A stretch of 64,000 nucleotides of DNA from an uncultured Acidobacteriia bacterium (GTDB lineage Bacteria > Acidobacteriota > Terriglobia > Bryobacterales > Bryobacteraceae), in the NCBI GenBank assembly GCA_903875575.1, contig CAIQWJ010000025.1, positions 49,772-113,771 on the forward strand, read 5' to 3'. The notes under the pieces are model-generated. The model was not told the origin of the DNA. It made no database searches and was given only the letters and a program-made list of their open reading frames with translations. Of the stretch, positions 26,169-35,624 are shown piece after piece. Every line of letters starts with the position of its first letter. Positions within the stretch are counted from its first letter, which is position 1. The position numbers and the translations under genes are program-made.

Positions 26169-28474
26169 ACTTCGCAAACCTGCGTGCCCCTTCCGTTGCC
26201 GCCCAGGCCGGCCGTTCTGTTCCACTCCAGCGTCAGATCGCCCGCTTGTGTGGCTGCTTTCGGGATGTCGAACTCCAGCGGAGCCTGCTGTGCGGGCTTG
26301 TCGCGCAGGGGATGGATCTCATAACTGCCGTTGGCCATGAGGCGGAGCTGGACCTTCGGAGAATCGCCACCATACACCACGCGAACGGCGTACTGGGCTT
26401 TGGCGTCCAGACTTATGTAGTGAAGCTTCAGGGGAGTTTCACCGAGCGTTTCGGCGGTTGTGTAGCCGGAGACGCGGGCTCCGTTGCGTGGTTCTACATC
26501 GCCAAAGCCGATGAAAGGCGAGCGCAGGAAGTCGGGATCGCGATCGTAGGCTTCGCCGCGGACCAGATGGGGCTGGTGGCCGGGGTCGCCCAGGTCGTCA
26601 TAGAAGCCGCCAGGGCCGGGATCGGTCCAGTTCACGATGCGATTGAGCATCGCGATTTGCTGGTCGCGGGGCGCTTTGGCGATTTTGGCGAATTCGTTCT
26701 TCAGCCAGAGACGATCATTTAGCGCGAAATCGACGGAATCCAGATTAGCGCCGCGACCGAGGCTGATCGCTTGATAGCGGGACACGCTAAGTTGCATCCG
26801 AATGCTCTGGTAAAGCGCTTCGGCGAGTTCGAAGACGCGGGCGCGAAGGCCTTTGACTTCGGGAGTGAGTTCATCGGCATCCAGAATCCTGGTGGCCACC
26901 GCCATTGCTTCCGTCACGCCGCTGCTCTCCGGAAATTTCAGGGCGGCGATGGCACGGGTTTCCTGACTGGTTTCGATGGCGAGCCGTTTGCGAACGAACG
27001 CGTCATAGTAAGCGCGATAGAGCGCCTGCTGGAGACGCCAGCTTAGTTTGGCCTGCGGAGTGGCGCGTCTTTCGATGCCCTGGAAGATCGCAAGGGTGGT
27101 GTCTACTCCCGTATTCACAGCAAGCGGACCCCTCCAGTTGCGTTCCAGGCCCAGAAGGCCGTTGGAGAAATCATCGGCCAGGTCCTCGCCAATGAAATAG
27201 CGGCTGTAGTCCCGGACCACGTCTTCCACCTTCGCATCGGGATTCCAGCCAAGGCTGCTCCAGAGGAACTTGTTGAAATCATCATTGCAGCCTTCCGAAT
27301 AAGTGACGAAGCCGTTCGAATACGGCGCGTAGCGGCGGAAGATGGCGGCTTCGGCGAGCGGACGGGGGTTGATGACCTCTCGTGCTTCGGTGGTGGCAAA
27401 GGCGGGGTCCCAGTCTTCCACGGGGAATTCGGCCTGGCGGGTGTGGGTGATATCGGGGTAGAAGCGGACCTGGTAGCGCTTTGGCACGCGGGCGCGCAGC
27501 TGTTCAATGCTGCCGCGAGCCTGCGGGCCGAAGACCACGCCGGTGAGCCAGGTCGGCTGCTGGTCCAGAATGCCGTAGAACTCATCAAGCCAGGCCTGGT
27601 TGAAACTCTGCGGCGAGACCCACATCTGGGCTTTGGGATGCGTCCGGTGCAGGACAGCGGTTTCTTTTTCCAGCAGGGCCATCAGGTATTTCGGCTGGGT
27701 GTCGCCTGGGTCGCCGCCTGGGACGAAGACGGCGTCGATGCGCGGCAACCTGCGGAAGACATTGCCCCACTCGTTGAGGGCGAAATCGACGGTCTTCGGG
27801 TCAGAGTAATCCTTATCCATGGCGGGATACCAGATGGAGACATCCATAGCGTATTGATTCGCCAGTTTAGACATTTCAGCCATCATGTCGATCTGCGTTA
27901 GCGGGAAATGGGAGCTGTCGGCGGCGTCGTCCGAGCGCGGGGGGATGAGTTCGATGGTGTTCGTGCCGAAGACTGCGAGATCACGGATGTATTGCTCCCA
28001 CATGGGAACTGTCCACGCGTCATAGGTATTGGATTTGGGGCGGTAGCCGAGTTGGTGGCCGCGAATCTGTGTTTTGGGTTCGCTTTGTATTTTGAGATCG
28101 GCGGCAAGTTCCAGCTTTTGGCGGCCCATGTGTAACTGGCGCAGGAGCAAGCCAGCGCCGAAGATAACGCCACGGTCGTCGGCCCCGGTGACGGTGGCAA
28201 TAGGCCGGTCTGTTTCGTGCGGAGAGGTGAGGGTGAAGGCTTCAGCGGCTGATTGTTTTCCAGTCTTTAGCAGGATGGCGGGACCGCTGGGGGGCAGGAC
28301 GGAAGAGACAGGGAGCCGCAATTGGGTCCGTTTTGTAATTTCCTCGCTCAGCATGCGGGCGGCGGTTTTCTGGGGGACGGAGGCTGTGGGCGGGAGCACG
28401 ATGGTGGCGTTGCGGAAGTCGAGCGCCGTAGCGCTGATCGCCGTGGTGAGGAGAAGGAAGAAGACCGGTTTCAT
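26147..28474 (-). CDS. Exported glycoside hydrolase, GH67/GH20-like
   Basis: A 775-residue exported protein with a short signal peptide. An N-terminal beta domain (about 25-125) resembles domain 2 of beta-hexosaminidases and the N-domain of alpha-glucuronidases. It is followed by a probable TIM barrel with acidic motifs (NTIELIPPRSDD, VFVPGGDPGD, TYSEGCNDDFNKFLW) and a helical plus beta C-terminus. The overall plan is closest to GH67-type alpha-glucuronidases, but catalytic residues cannot be fixed by eye. GTG at 28477 precedes the chosen ATG at 28474. The coupled transporter downstream supports glycan use. Confidence 0.65.
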   Translation of the reverse strand: MKPVFFLLLTTAISATALDFRNATIVLPPTASVPQKTAARMLSEEITKRTQLRLPVSSVLPPSGPAILLKTGKQSAAEAFTLTSPHETDRPIATVTGADDRGVIFGAGLLLRQLHMGRQKLELAADLKIQSEPKTQIRGHQLGYRPKSNTYDAWTVPMWEQYIRDLAVFGTNTIELIPPRSDDAADSSHFPLTQIDMMAEMSKLANQYAMDVSIWYPAMDKDYSDPKTVDFALNEWGNVFRRLPRIDAVFVPGGDPGDTQPKYLMALLEKETAVLHRTHPKAQMWVSPQSFNQAWLDEFYGILDQQPTWLTGVVFGPQARGSIEQLRARVPKRYQVRFYPDITHTRQAEFPVEDWDPAFATTEAREVINPRPLAEAAIFRRYAPYSNGFVTYSEGCNDDFNKFLWSSLGWNPDAKVEDVVRDYSRYFIGEDLADDFSNGLLGLERNWRGPLAVNTGVDTTLAIFQGIERRATPQAKLSWRLQQALYRAYYDAFVRKRLAIETSQETRAIAALKFPESSGVTEAMAVATRILDADELTPEVKGLRARVFELAEALYQSIRMQLSVSRYQAISLGRGANLDSVDFALNDRLWLKNEFAKIAKAPRDQQIAMLNRIVNWTDPGPGGFYDDLGDPGHQPHLVRGEAYDRDPDFLRSPFIGFGDVEPRNGARVSGYTTAETLGETPLKLHYISLDAKAQYAVRVVYGGDSPKVQLRLMANGSYEIHPLRDKPAQQAPLEFDIPKAATQAGDLTLEWNRTAGLGGNGRGTQVCEVWLIRKN

Positions 28475-28540
28475 CACTACGAGATTATATGCCCGGGGAG
28501 AGGGCAGCCGCTACCTGTTTCTGACCAAACTTGAAAAACC

Positions 28541-28682
28541 GGAATTACATTCCGAAATTTCATGTTTCTATGGTATCTGATTTTTATACAGGTACTTACA
28601 GCCACGACATAGCTGATGGTGTGTTTCGGGGAGCCTTGGTGTGCGCATTTGGTGGTATTATGAAAATTCGGAATACAATTCC
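28541..28682. repeat. Two related AT-rich palindromic repeats before the ATPase gene
   Basis: GGAATTACATTCC (28541-28553) and GGAATACAATTCC (28670-28682) are near-palindromes 129 bases apart. Both are followed by GA(A/C)ATTTC. The second ends 15 bases before the ATPase start codon at 28698. The region is more AT-rich than its surroundings. It could be a regulator-binding pair or the trace of a duplicated upstream region. Confidence 0.5.
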
Positions 28683-28697
28683 GACATTTCTCATTTT

Positions 28698-29873
28698 ATG
28701 CAGAGGCCTGTCTATGCCGCACATATTAAACGACTTCTTGAGCAGTTCCCTGTTGTAGCTTTAGTGGGACCGCGTCAATGTGGCAAGACTACACTCGCTC
28801 TGGAGGTTGGCGCGGAGCGGAATCCGGCCTTCGAAGAGAACCGATTTGACCTGGAATCGCCTGCCAGCCGGGCCCGGCTGGAGAATCCGGAGCAAGCGCT
28901 GAGCCACCTGCGGGGACTGGTGGTGATCGATGAGATTCAGCACCAGCCGGAGTTGTTTCCGCTCCTCAGGGTACTGGCGGATCGACCGGGGATGCCTGCG
29001 CAGTTCCTCGTTTTGGGGAGCGCTTCGCCCTGGTTGTTGAAGGGCGTCTCGGAGTCGCTGGCGGGCCGGGTGGCAGTGGTGGAAATGGGCGGTTTCGACC
29101 TTACGGAGACCGGCCCGGAGAACTGGCGGGACCTGTGGCTTCGCGGTGGGTTTCCTCGTTCTTATCTAGCTACCAGCGATGCGGCCAGTTTCGAGTGGCG
29201 AGAGCAATTCGTACAAACCTTTCTGACGCTGGACCTTCCGCAACTGGGAATCACGATTCCCTCGGCGCAGATGCGGCGATTCTGGATCATGATGGCCCAC
29301 TACCATGCGCAGACCTGGAACAGCGCGGAGATTGCGGGGTCATTGGGGATCAGCGATAAGACGGCGCGGCATTACCTGGACATTCTGACTGGGGCGTTCA
29401 TGGTGCGTCAGCTGTTGCCGTGGACGGAGAATGTGGGCAAGCGTCTGCGTCGCGCCCCGAAGGTTTATCTTCGCGACAGCGGCATTTTCCATTCGCTGAT
29501 GAGTCTGCCGGGCTGGGCGACCCTGGAATCGCATCCGAAGCTGGGCGCGTCGTGGGAGGGTTTTGCTCTGGAGCAGACTTTGCGCGCCTGGAAGGTCCCG
29601 AATGGCGAGGCCTTCTACTGGGCGGTGCATAACGGGCCTGAAATGGATCTTCTGTTGTTCCGGGGTGGCAAACGGATCGGCGTGGAGTTCAAATTTGCCG
29701 ATGCGCCGGTGGCCACGCGGTCCATGCGTGCCGCAAAGAAACTTCTGCGGCTGGACCGGATCATCGTGATCTACCCCGGGACGGCGCGCTACCAGATGGG
29801 AGACGGCATGGAGGCGATGTCGATTGCCGACATGATTGCAAATCCGCCCGAGGTGGCCGTGGCGGCATCGTGA
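28698..29873 (+). CDS. AAA ATPase with DUF4143 domain
   Basis: A 391-residue protein. A Walker A motif (GPRQCGKTT, about 21-29) and Walker B (GLVVIDEIQ, about 74-82) define the N-terminal AAA domain. A helix-turn-helix-like segment (AEIAGSLGISDKTARHYLDILTGAFMV) and a DUF4143 C-terminal part with a nuclease-like core follow (NGPEMDLLLF, GVEFKFADAP). The family is common in genomic islands; its role is poorly understood. ATG at 28698 is preferred over 28641 because homologues typically start MxRxxY just before the ATPase domain. It overlaps the next gene by 4 bases. Confidence 0.88.
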   Translation: MQRPVYAAHIKRLLEQFPVVALVGPRQCGKTTLALEVGAERNPAFEENRFDLESPASRARLENPEQALSHLRGLVVIDEIQHQPELFPLLRVLADRPGMPAQFLVLGSASPWLLKGVSESLAGRVAVVEMGGFDLTETGPENWRDLWLRGGFPRSYLATSDAASFEWREQFVQTFLTLDLPQLGITIPSAQMRRFWIMMAHYHAQTWNSAEIAGSLGISDKTARHYLDILTGAFMVRQLLPWTENVGKRLRRAPKVYLRDSGIFHSLMSLPGWATLESHPKLGASWEGFALEQTLRAWKVPNGEAFYWAVHNGPEMDLLLFRGGKRIGVEFKFADAPVATRSMRAAKKLLRLDRIIVIYPGTARYQMGDGMEAMSIADMIANPPEVAVAAS

Positions 29874-30751
29874 GTGCGTCCGTCTACAGAGGGCGATTTG
29901 CGCCATCGCCGACCGGGCCGCTGCATTTTGGGTCATTGGTGGCGGCTCTCGCCAGCTATTTGGATGCGCGGGCGGTGGGAGGGGAGTGGCTGGTTCGCAT
30001 AGAAGATGTGGATACCCCACGGACGATGGCAGGGGCGGATCAGGAGATTCTGCGGGCGCTGGAACGGTTCGGCCTCGAATGGGATGGCCCGGTGGTTTAT
30101 CAGAGTTCCCGGACCGGGTTATACCGGGCTGCTCTGGATTATCTGAGATCTGAGGGTTGGGCCTACGCGTGTTCGTGCTCACGGCGGGAGGTCGGCGGGC
30201 CAGTGTATCCGGGCACCTGTCGCAGCGGAGGGGCGGATCAGACGAAGCCCCTGGCCTGGCGGGTGCGGGTGGAAGGTACTGAAGTCGGATTTGAGGACCG
30301 GCTTCTGGGGTGGCAGTCGCAGAATCTGGAACGAGAGGCAGGAGACTTCGTGGTTCTGCGCGCCGATGGGCTCTTTGCCTACCAACTGGCAGTGGTGATG
30401 GACGACGCCGAGCAGGGAGTGACTGACGTTGTTCGCGGGGCCGATCTGCTGGATTCGACACCAAGGCAAATTCATCTTCAGCGACTGATGGGATACGGGC
30501 TGTCGCGATACCTTCATTTGCCGGTGGCAACCAACGACGCCGGAGAGAAGCTGAGTAAACAGACACTTGCACCGCCGCTGGACACATCGGCGCCGGCCAG
30601 GGAATTACGGGAAGCGTTGAGATTCCTTGGGCAGCAGGAGGGTGCGGGCTCAACGTCAGTCGAGATTCTGCGGACCGCTGTGGCGAACTGGAACCCCGCC
30701 GCGATTCCAAAGCTGGTCGCAGTGAAGCGGCCTAATTCGCAGCACGACTGA
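29870..30751 (+). CDS. gluQ: Glutamyl-Q tRNA(Asp) synthetase
   Basis: A 293-residue truncated glutamyl-tRNA synthetase paralogue lacking the anticodon-binding domain, which is the GluQRS length. The HIGH-equivalent is PTGPLHFGSLVAAL, and the KMSKS-equivalent is EKLSKQT. Zinc ligands are in CSCSRRE and YPGTC. The enzyme attaches glutamate to queuosine-34 of tRNA-Asp. The GTG start overlaps the ATPase stop (GTGA). Its 3' end overlaps the convergent threonylcarbamoyl-AMP synthase gene by 20 bases. Confidence 0.95.
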   Translation: MSASVYRGRFAPSPTGPLHFGSLVAALASYLDARAVGGEWLVRIEDVDTPRTMAGADQEILRALERFGLEWDGPVVYQSSRTGLYRAALDYLRSEGWAYACSCSRREVGGPVYPGTCRSGGADQTKPLAWRVRVEGTEVGFEDRLLGWQSQNLEREAGDFVVLRADGLFAYQLAVVMDDAEQGVTDVVRGADLLDSTPRQIHLQRLMGYGLSRYLHLPVATNDAGEKLSKQTLAPPLDTSAPARELREALRFLGQQEGAGSTSVEILRTAVANWNPAAIPKLVAVKRPNSQHD

Positions 30752-31604
30752 TCCGGTCTCTCAGGCCAGCCCACTCAGGTGTGTCCGGGGGCAGTTCGAT
30801 CGCGATCCAATCCAGGCATTGTTGATCGAGTTCGTGCAGTCTGCCATAGAGCTGCCCCGCGTAGGTAGCAGGGTCACCCGGCATATTGGAAGCATCGAGC
30901 CGTACACCGTGGCCTTCGAGCGGCGAATCGCCAATCACGACCCGCGTACGGGGACTATAGTGCTTTGGGTGCTGGCCGGGAGATTCTTCGCCCGCACCGA
31001 CATCTACGGGACCGATTACGCCCTCAATCTGCGTGCGGGAGATCATCCCGGGGCGCAGGATTCGCGGATTGAGTCCCGATAGCGAGATCACGGTACTTTC
31101 GATGCCGACGGTGCAGGGTCCGCCATCGAGGACGAAATCGACTGCGGAACCGAGGCCATCGCGAACGTGTTGAGCAGTTGTTGGAGAAAGCTGAGTGAAA
31201 CGGTTCGCGCTGGGAGCGGCCAGCGGAACTCCCGCAGCCTCAATCACCGCCAGAGCTACGGGATGCGAAGGCATGCGTAACGCCACGCTGGGTAAACCGG
31301 CGGTCACAATATCGGGAACGATTGGGTGCTTCGGAACGATGATAGTCAAGGGCCCGGGCCAGAAATGGGTGGCCAGCCGATCGGCCTCGGGCGGCCAGTT
31401 GAGCGCGAGTTCTTTCGCCATCGCCACGTTTGAGACGTGAACAATCAGAGGGTTGGAGGCTGGTCTGCCTTTGGCCTCGAAGATCCGCCGCACAGCAGCC
31501 TCGTCAAGAGCGTTGGCAGCCAGCCCATAAACCGTCTCCGTGGGAATCGCAACCAGTTTGCCGGCACGCAGTAACTCAGCAGCGCGCGCGATTTCTTCCG
31601 ACAT
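30732..31604 (-). CDS. L-threonylcarbamoyladenylate synthase (Sua5 type)
   Basis: A 290-residue enzyme making threonylcarbamoyl-AMP for t6A37 modification of ANN-decoding tRNAs. The YrdC domain occupies about 1-190 (GKLVAIPTETVYGLAANA; KGRPASNPLIVHV; FWPGPLTIIV; SAVDFVLDGGPCTVGIESTV). The additional C-terminal Sua5 domain (HPKHYSPRTRVVI onward) makes it the long form. It lies 6 bases downstream of prfB on the same strand, so the two are likely co-transcribed. Confidence 0.95.
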   Translation of the reverse strand: MSEEIARAAELLRAGKLVAIPTETVYGLAANALDEAAVRRIFEAKGRPASNPLIVHVSNVAMAKELALNWPPEADRLATHFWPGPLTIIVPKHPIVPDIVTAGLPSVALRMPSHPVALAVIEAAGVPLAAPSANRFTQLSPTTAQHVRDGLGSAVDFVLDGGPCTVGIESTVISLSGLNPRILRPGMISRTQIEGVIGPVDVGAGEESPGQHPKHYSPRTRVVIGDSPLEGHGVRLDASNMPGDPATYAGQLYGRLHELDQQCLDWIAIELPPDTPEWAGLRDRISRAAN

Positions 31605-31610
31605 GGCGGG

Positions 31611-32745
31611 CTAGTCCTCCATGTCGTCAGCGCCCACCCCGGCGGTTCGGCCGGTCTTGCGCCAGACGAGGAAGGCGTGCTGCAATTCTTCCATATCGCC
31701 GTCGAGCACCTTATCGACATCGCCGATGGAGAGCTTGGTGCGGTGATCTTTGATCATCCGGTAGGGTGCCAAAACGTAGCTCCGAATCTGGCTGCCGAAG
31801 TTGATCTCGAGCTTCGAGGCTTCGGTCTTGCGCGTCTCTTCACGCTTCTTTTCCAGTTCGTGCTCATACATGCGGGCACGCAGTTGTTTCATGGCGCTGT
31901 CGCGGTTCTTATGCTGCGACCGTTCGTTCTGGCACTGCACCACGATGCCAGTCGGGAAGTGCGTGATGCGAACGGCGGAGTCCGTCATGTTGACATGCTG
32001 ACCGCCGGCACCACCGGCGCGGAAGGTGTCGATACGGAGATCTTCCAGCTTGATATCGATCTTGATCTCGTCGTCAATCTGGGGAAAGACGAAGACGGAG
32101 GCAAACGAGGTATGTCGTCGCGCGGCGGAATCGAAGGGCGAAATGCGGACCAGGCGGTGCACGCCGATCTCGGACTGAAGAAGCCCGTAGGCGTTGACGC
32201 CATTCACCTCAAATGTGGCCGATTTGATGCCGGCCCCTTCGCCTTCCTGGCGATCTGTAATGACAGTCCCGAACTTATTGCGTTCGCACCAGCGAAGGTA
32301 CATGCGCAGCAGCATTTCCGCCCAGTCCTGCGACTCCGTGCCACCGGCACCGGGATGAATCGTGACAATGGCAGGAAGCTGGGCATTTTCGCCCGATAGC
32401 AGCATCTGCGTTTCGAGCTTTGCCAGCAACTCCGCGAAGCCTTTCAGTTCGCGGCCGATGTCGCCGGAAACGTCCTCGCCTTCGCGGGCGAGTTCGAACA
32501 GGGTTTCAATGTCGTCAGTGTGGCCGGCAATCTTCGCGTCGGATTCCACCGCTTCCTCAAGACGTTTACGGTCCTGCATGACTTTCTGGCTGCGTTCGGG
32601 ATTCGACCAGAAGTCAGGCGCGGAGATCTGTTCCGCGAGGGACTCTATCTCTTTTGACTTTTTTGGCGCGTCAAAGATAACTCCGCACGGCAGATGCCTG
32701 TTCACGGAGGGGCGCGTATTCGCGTTCAAGTTCTTCGAGCGTCAT
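31611..32745 (-). CDS. prfB: Peptide chain release factor 2 with programmed +1 frameshift
   Basis: RF2 recognises UGA and UAA. The main frame carries the SPF-type motif (RISPFDSAARRHT) and the GGQ motif (AGGQHVNMTDSAVR, about residue 248) for peptidyl-tRNA hydrolysis. The true start is ATG at 32745: the zero frame encodes MTLEELEREYAPLREQ..., then reaches an in-frame TGA at codon 25. A +1 shift at CTT TGA C joins it to the main frame (YLDAPKKSKEIESL). The product is 377 residues, near the family length. The conserved site lets RF2 regulate its own synthesis. The in-frame alternative start at 32729 would produce an unnatural N-terminus and is rejected. Confidence 0.95.
32670..32676 (-). promoter_or_regulatory. 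prfB programmed +1 frameshift site (CTTTGAC)
   Basis: On the minus strand the heptamer CTT TGA C is preceded by CGGAGTTAT, which supplies a Shine-Dalgarno-like GGAG close upstream, as in the E. coli site. The TGA is at 32671-32673. Reading the zero frame from 32745 and the +1 frame after the site reconstructs a continuous RF2 sequence. Confidence 0.95.
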
Positions 32746-32966
32746 AGGGTTGAAACACCCAGTTTACAGGATGTATCTCCTGCAATGTCGAAGGTTATAC
32801 AGCCGACGCGAAAAACCGTACTCCTTGAATTTTTTAATGTCAAGGTAATGTTCGTACTGTTTCGCGACACTCCATAAACGAATCGGTGCCGCGCGCCCCG
32901 TATTTTGGACAGAAAGTCTGCCTTCGGCAGACGGCGCGACAGGCCCGACACAACGGAGGAGTGTTC

Positions 32967-35573
32967 ATGCAAAAGAAGATTTCAGCCATCGGGCTGTTGA
33001 TGCTTGCAGCCACGCTGGCGACGGGCATCGCACAGGCGCAAACCGTCGCGATTGCGCCGACAGGCTACATTACAGCCGGTCCCGGCGGGACGGTTCAGTT
33101 TTCAGCCACAGTGACCGGGGCGACCGGCGACATGTCGACGACACCAATCTGGATGGCGGGCGGAGTTGTCGGGGGCAATACAACCGTTGGAACGATTACG
33201 CAGGCGGGCCTGTTTACCGCACCGACGACGATGCCTCCCTCGGGAATGACGGTTATCGGTGTTGGGCTGGCGGGGCACAAGGGCGCTCTGGCCACCGGTT
33301 ACGTATATCTACTCGGCGCGGGGCCGCAGATCACCTCGGTATCACCCAACCCTCTGCCGGCAGGCAGCTTTACGGTCACGATCACGGGGAGCGGCTTCCT
33401 CACCGGCGCGGTGGTATGGGACGGCAATGTGCAGCTATCCACGGTTTCGATAACACCGAACATCATCAAAGCCAGCGGCTATCAGCCGCCGGCAAGCAGT
33501 ACGACATTTGCTGTCCGGAACCCCTCCACCATATTTGGCAATACGATTACCGTCCCGGTGACGGGAGCCAGCGGCAACACCGGAAGTACTGGTGGCACCG
33601 GAGGTACCGGCGGAGGTGTAGCGGGACCAGTGATTGCTCCGCTTTCTGCGACTCTGGCACTAGGTGCCACGCAACAATTCACCGCACCGGGCGCAACCAG
33701 TTGGCTGGCCGTCGCCGGTACTGTGACCTCAGCCGGCCTGTATACGGCCCCCGCTGTCATGCCTTCCTCCGGCACCGATACGGTGACAGCAAAGAACTCT
33801 AGTGGTCAGTCCGTGGCGAATATCACGCTGGTGAGCAATGTGCCTCCGACCGCAGTTTCCGTCAGCACTTCGCCTCTGCCGCTCGGAGTATTTTCCACCA
33901 CCCTGACGGGAACAGGCTTCACAGCCGCATCGAAGGCGCAGCTTGGTGGTGTGGCATTGACTACTGCTTACGTGAATCCGACGACCCTGACCATCTCCGG
34001 TTTCGCTGGACCAGCAAGCTCCGCCAATCTGACGGTTGCAAACGGACCAATTGTCTCGGCACCCCTGGTGGTGCCAATCGGCGTGCAGAACCCGATGGTC
34101 TCGGCCTCGGCCGCGCGGCGGTTTCTGGAGCAGGCGGCCTTCGGCCCGACTCCAGCGGACGCGGCACACGTCCAGACAATTGGCTTCGATGCCTGGATTG
34201 ACGAACAACTGGCGATGCCGGTAATTTCAGACTACTCCACGGTTGGCGGAAGTCAGGGGGGAATCCCCAACAAGTTTCTGGCGAACGCCGTTACCAATCC
34301 AGACCAGTTGCGGCAACGGGTTTCATTCGCGCTCAGCCAGATCTTCGTGATCTCCATCACCAAGATCATCTGGAACGGCGATATGATCCCGTATGAGGAC
34401 ATGTTGATCAACGACGCGTTCACGAATTACCGGAAGATTCTGGGTGACGTGACCACCAGTCCCGGTATGGGCTACTACCTCGACATGGCAAACAATGCCA
34501 AGGCGAATCCCGCAGCCGGAACAGCTGCCAACGAGAATTATGCGCGTGAAGTCATGCAGCTTTTCAGCATGGGCGATGTCCTGCTGAACCAGGACGGCAC
34601 AGTACAGATTGATCCCTCGACGAACCTGCCTGCTGCCGCTTACCTGCAGCCGAATATCTCTGAACTTGCACGGGTGTTTACCGGCTGGACGTATTCGCAC
34701 CTGAGCGGAAAGATCAGTTTTCCCTCGTACATCGATTCGAGCGGCCCCATGGTGCCCTATACGCCAATGCATGACTTCGGTTCCAAGTCATTACTCATGG
34801 GCTACGTCGCGCCAGCGAATCTGACGCCGCAGCAGGATCTTACGGCCGCGCTCGACAACATCGCCAGCCATCCGAACGTGGCACCCTTCATTTCGAAGCA
34901 ACTGATTCAGCACCTGGTGAAGAGCAATCCGAGTCCGGCATATGTGAAGCGTGTGGCGCAGGCTTTCCTGCAGAGCAACGGCGACATGCCGACCATCATC
35001 AAGGCGATTCTGCTGGATCAGGAAGCGCGCGCCAATGATGCCGGCGGCGCCGACCAGCCCACTGACGGGCATCTTCAGGAACCAGCATTGTTCCTGCCGG
35101 CATTGGTCCGAGCCTTCAGCGGCACCATGACGACGGCGAACTACTATGCACAGACACTTGCCGCGCTGGGAGAAGACATTTACAACCCGGCCAGCGTCTT
35201 CAATTATTTCTCGCCGGGCTATACGGTAGCGGGAACGGGTGGCTTGAAGGGACCTGAGTTCCAGATCAACAATCCGAACGCAGCAATCCTGCGGGAAAAT
35301 CTGGTGGCGCAATTATTCTCCCAGTATTCAAATCCCGTGCAGAGTAACGGTCCGGGTACGACGCTCGATCTGACACCCTTCCTGGCGCTGGCACCGACGC
35401 CCGCGACGCTGGTGAGCGCACTCGATCTGACATTGACCCATGGCACTATGCCGGCGGCACTGAATCAAATCATCACCAATGCTGTCACGGGGGACCAGAA
35501 CGGCAATCTTCATCGCGTGGAGACGGCCTGTTATCTGATTCTGATGTCAAACTACTACAACGTCTGGCACTAA
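32967..35573 (+). CDS. Exported DUF1800 protein with Ig-like N-terminal domains
   Basis: An 868-residue exported protein. The signal peptide is MQKKISAIGLLMLAATLA to AQA. The N-terminal third consists of Ig/IPT-type beta modules (for example ITSVSPNPLPAGSFTVTITGSGF and VSVSTSPLPLGVFSTTLTGTGF) with a Gly/Thr linker near residue 215. The DUF1800 domain begins at about 378 (ASAARRFLEQAAFGPTPAD). Motifs include RVSFALSQIFVIS and NENYAREVMQLFSMG. GGAGGAG precedes the ATG at 32967. It is followed 51 bases later by a DUF1501 gene, the standard partner. Function is not established. Confidence 0.9.
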   Translation: MQKKISAIGLLMLAATLATGIAQAQTVAIAPTGYITAGPGGTVQFSATVTGATGDMSTTPIWMAGGVVGGNTTVGTITQAGLFTAPTTMPPSGMTVIGVGLAGHKGALATGYVYLLGAGPQITSVSPNPLPAGSFTVTITGSGFLTGAVVWDGNVQLSTVSITPNIIKASGYQPPASSTTFAVRNPSTIFGNTITVPVTGASGNTGSTGGTGGTGGGVAGPVIAPLSATLALGATQQFTAPGATSWLAVAGTVTSAGLYTAPAVMPSSGTDTVTAKNSSGQSVANITLVSNVPPTAVSVSTSPLPLGVFSTTLTGTGFTAASKAQLGGVALTTAYVNPTTLTISGFAGPASSANLTVANGPIVSAPLVVPIGVQNPMVSASAARRFLEQAAFGPTPADAAHVQTIGFDAWIDEQLAMPVISDYSTVGGSQGGIPNKFLANAVTNPDQLRQRVSFALSQIFVISITKIIWNGDMIPYEDMLINDAFTNYRKILGDVTTSPGMGYYLDMANNAKANPAAGTAANENYAREVMQLFSMGDVLLNQDGTVQIDPSTNLPAAAYLQPNISELARVFTGWTYSHLSGKISFPSYIDSSGPMVPYTPMHDFGSKSLLMGYVAPANLTPQQDLTAALDNIASHPNVAPFISKQLIQHLVKSNPSPAYVKRVAQAFLQSNGDMPTIIKAILLDQEARANDAGGADQPTDGHLQEPALFLPALVRAFSGTMTTANYYAQTLAALGEDIYNPASVFNYFSPGYTVAGTGGLKGPEFQINNPNAAILRENLVAQLFSQYSNPVQSNGPGTTLDLTPFLALAPTPATLVSALDLTLTHGTMPAALNQIITNAVTGDQNGNLHRVETACYLILMSNYYNVWH

Positions 35574-35624
35574 AAGCGGCGCAGATCTTAAACCTATAAA
35601 ACAAGACCCAGGAGGAATACAAAA

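Noticed and set aside
32674..32729. Start of prfB at 32729
   Set aside because: It ignores the zero-frame start and the CTTTGAC frameshift site; the resulting N-terminus is unlike RF2.
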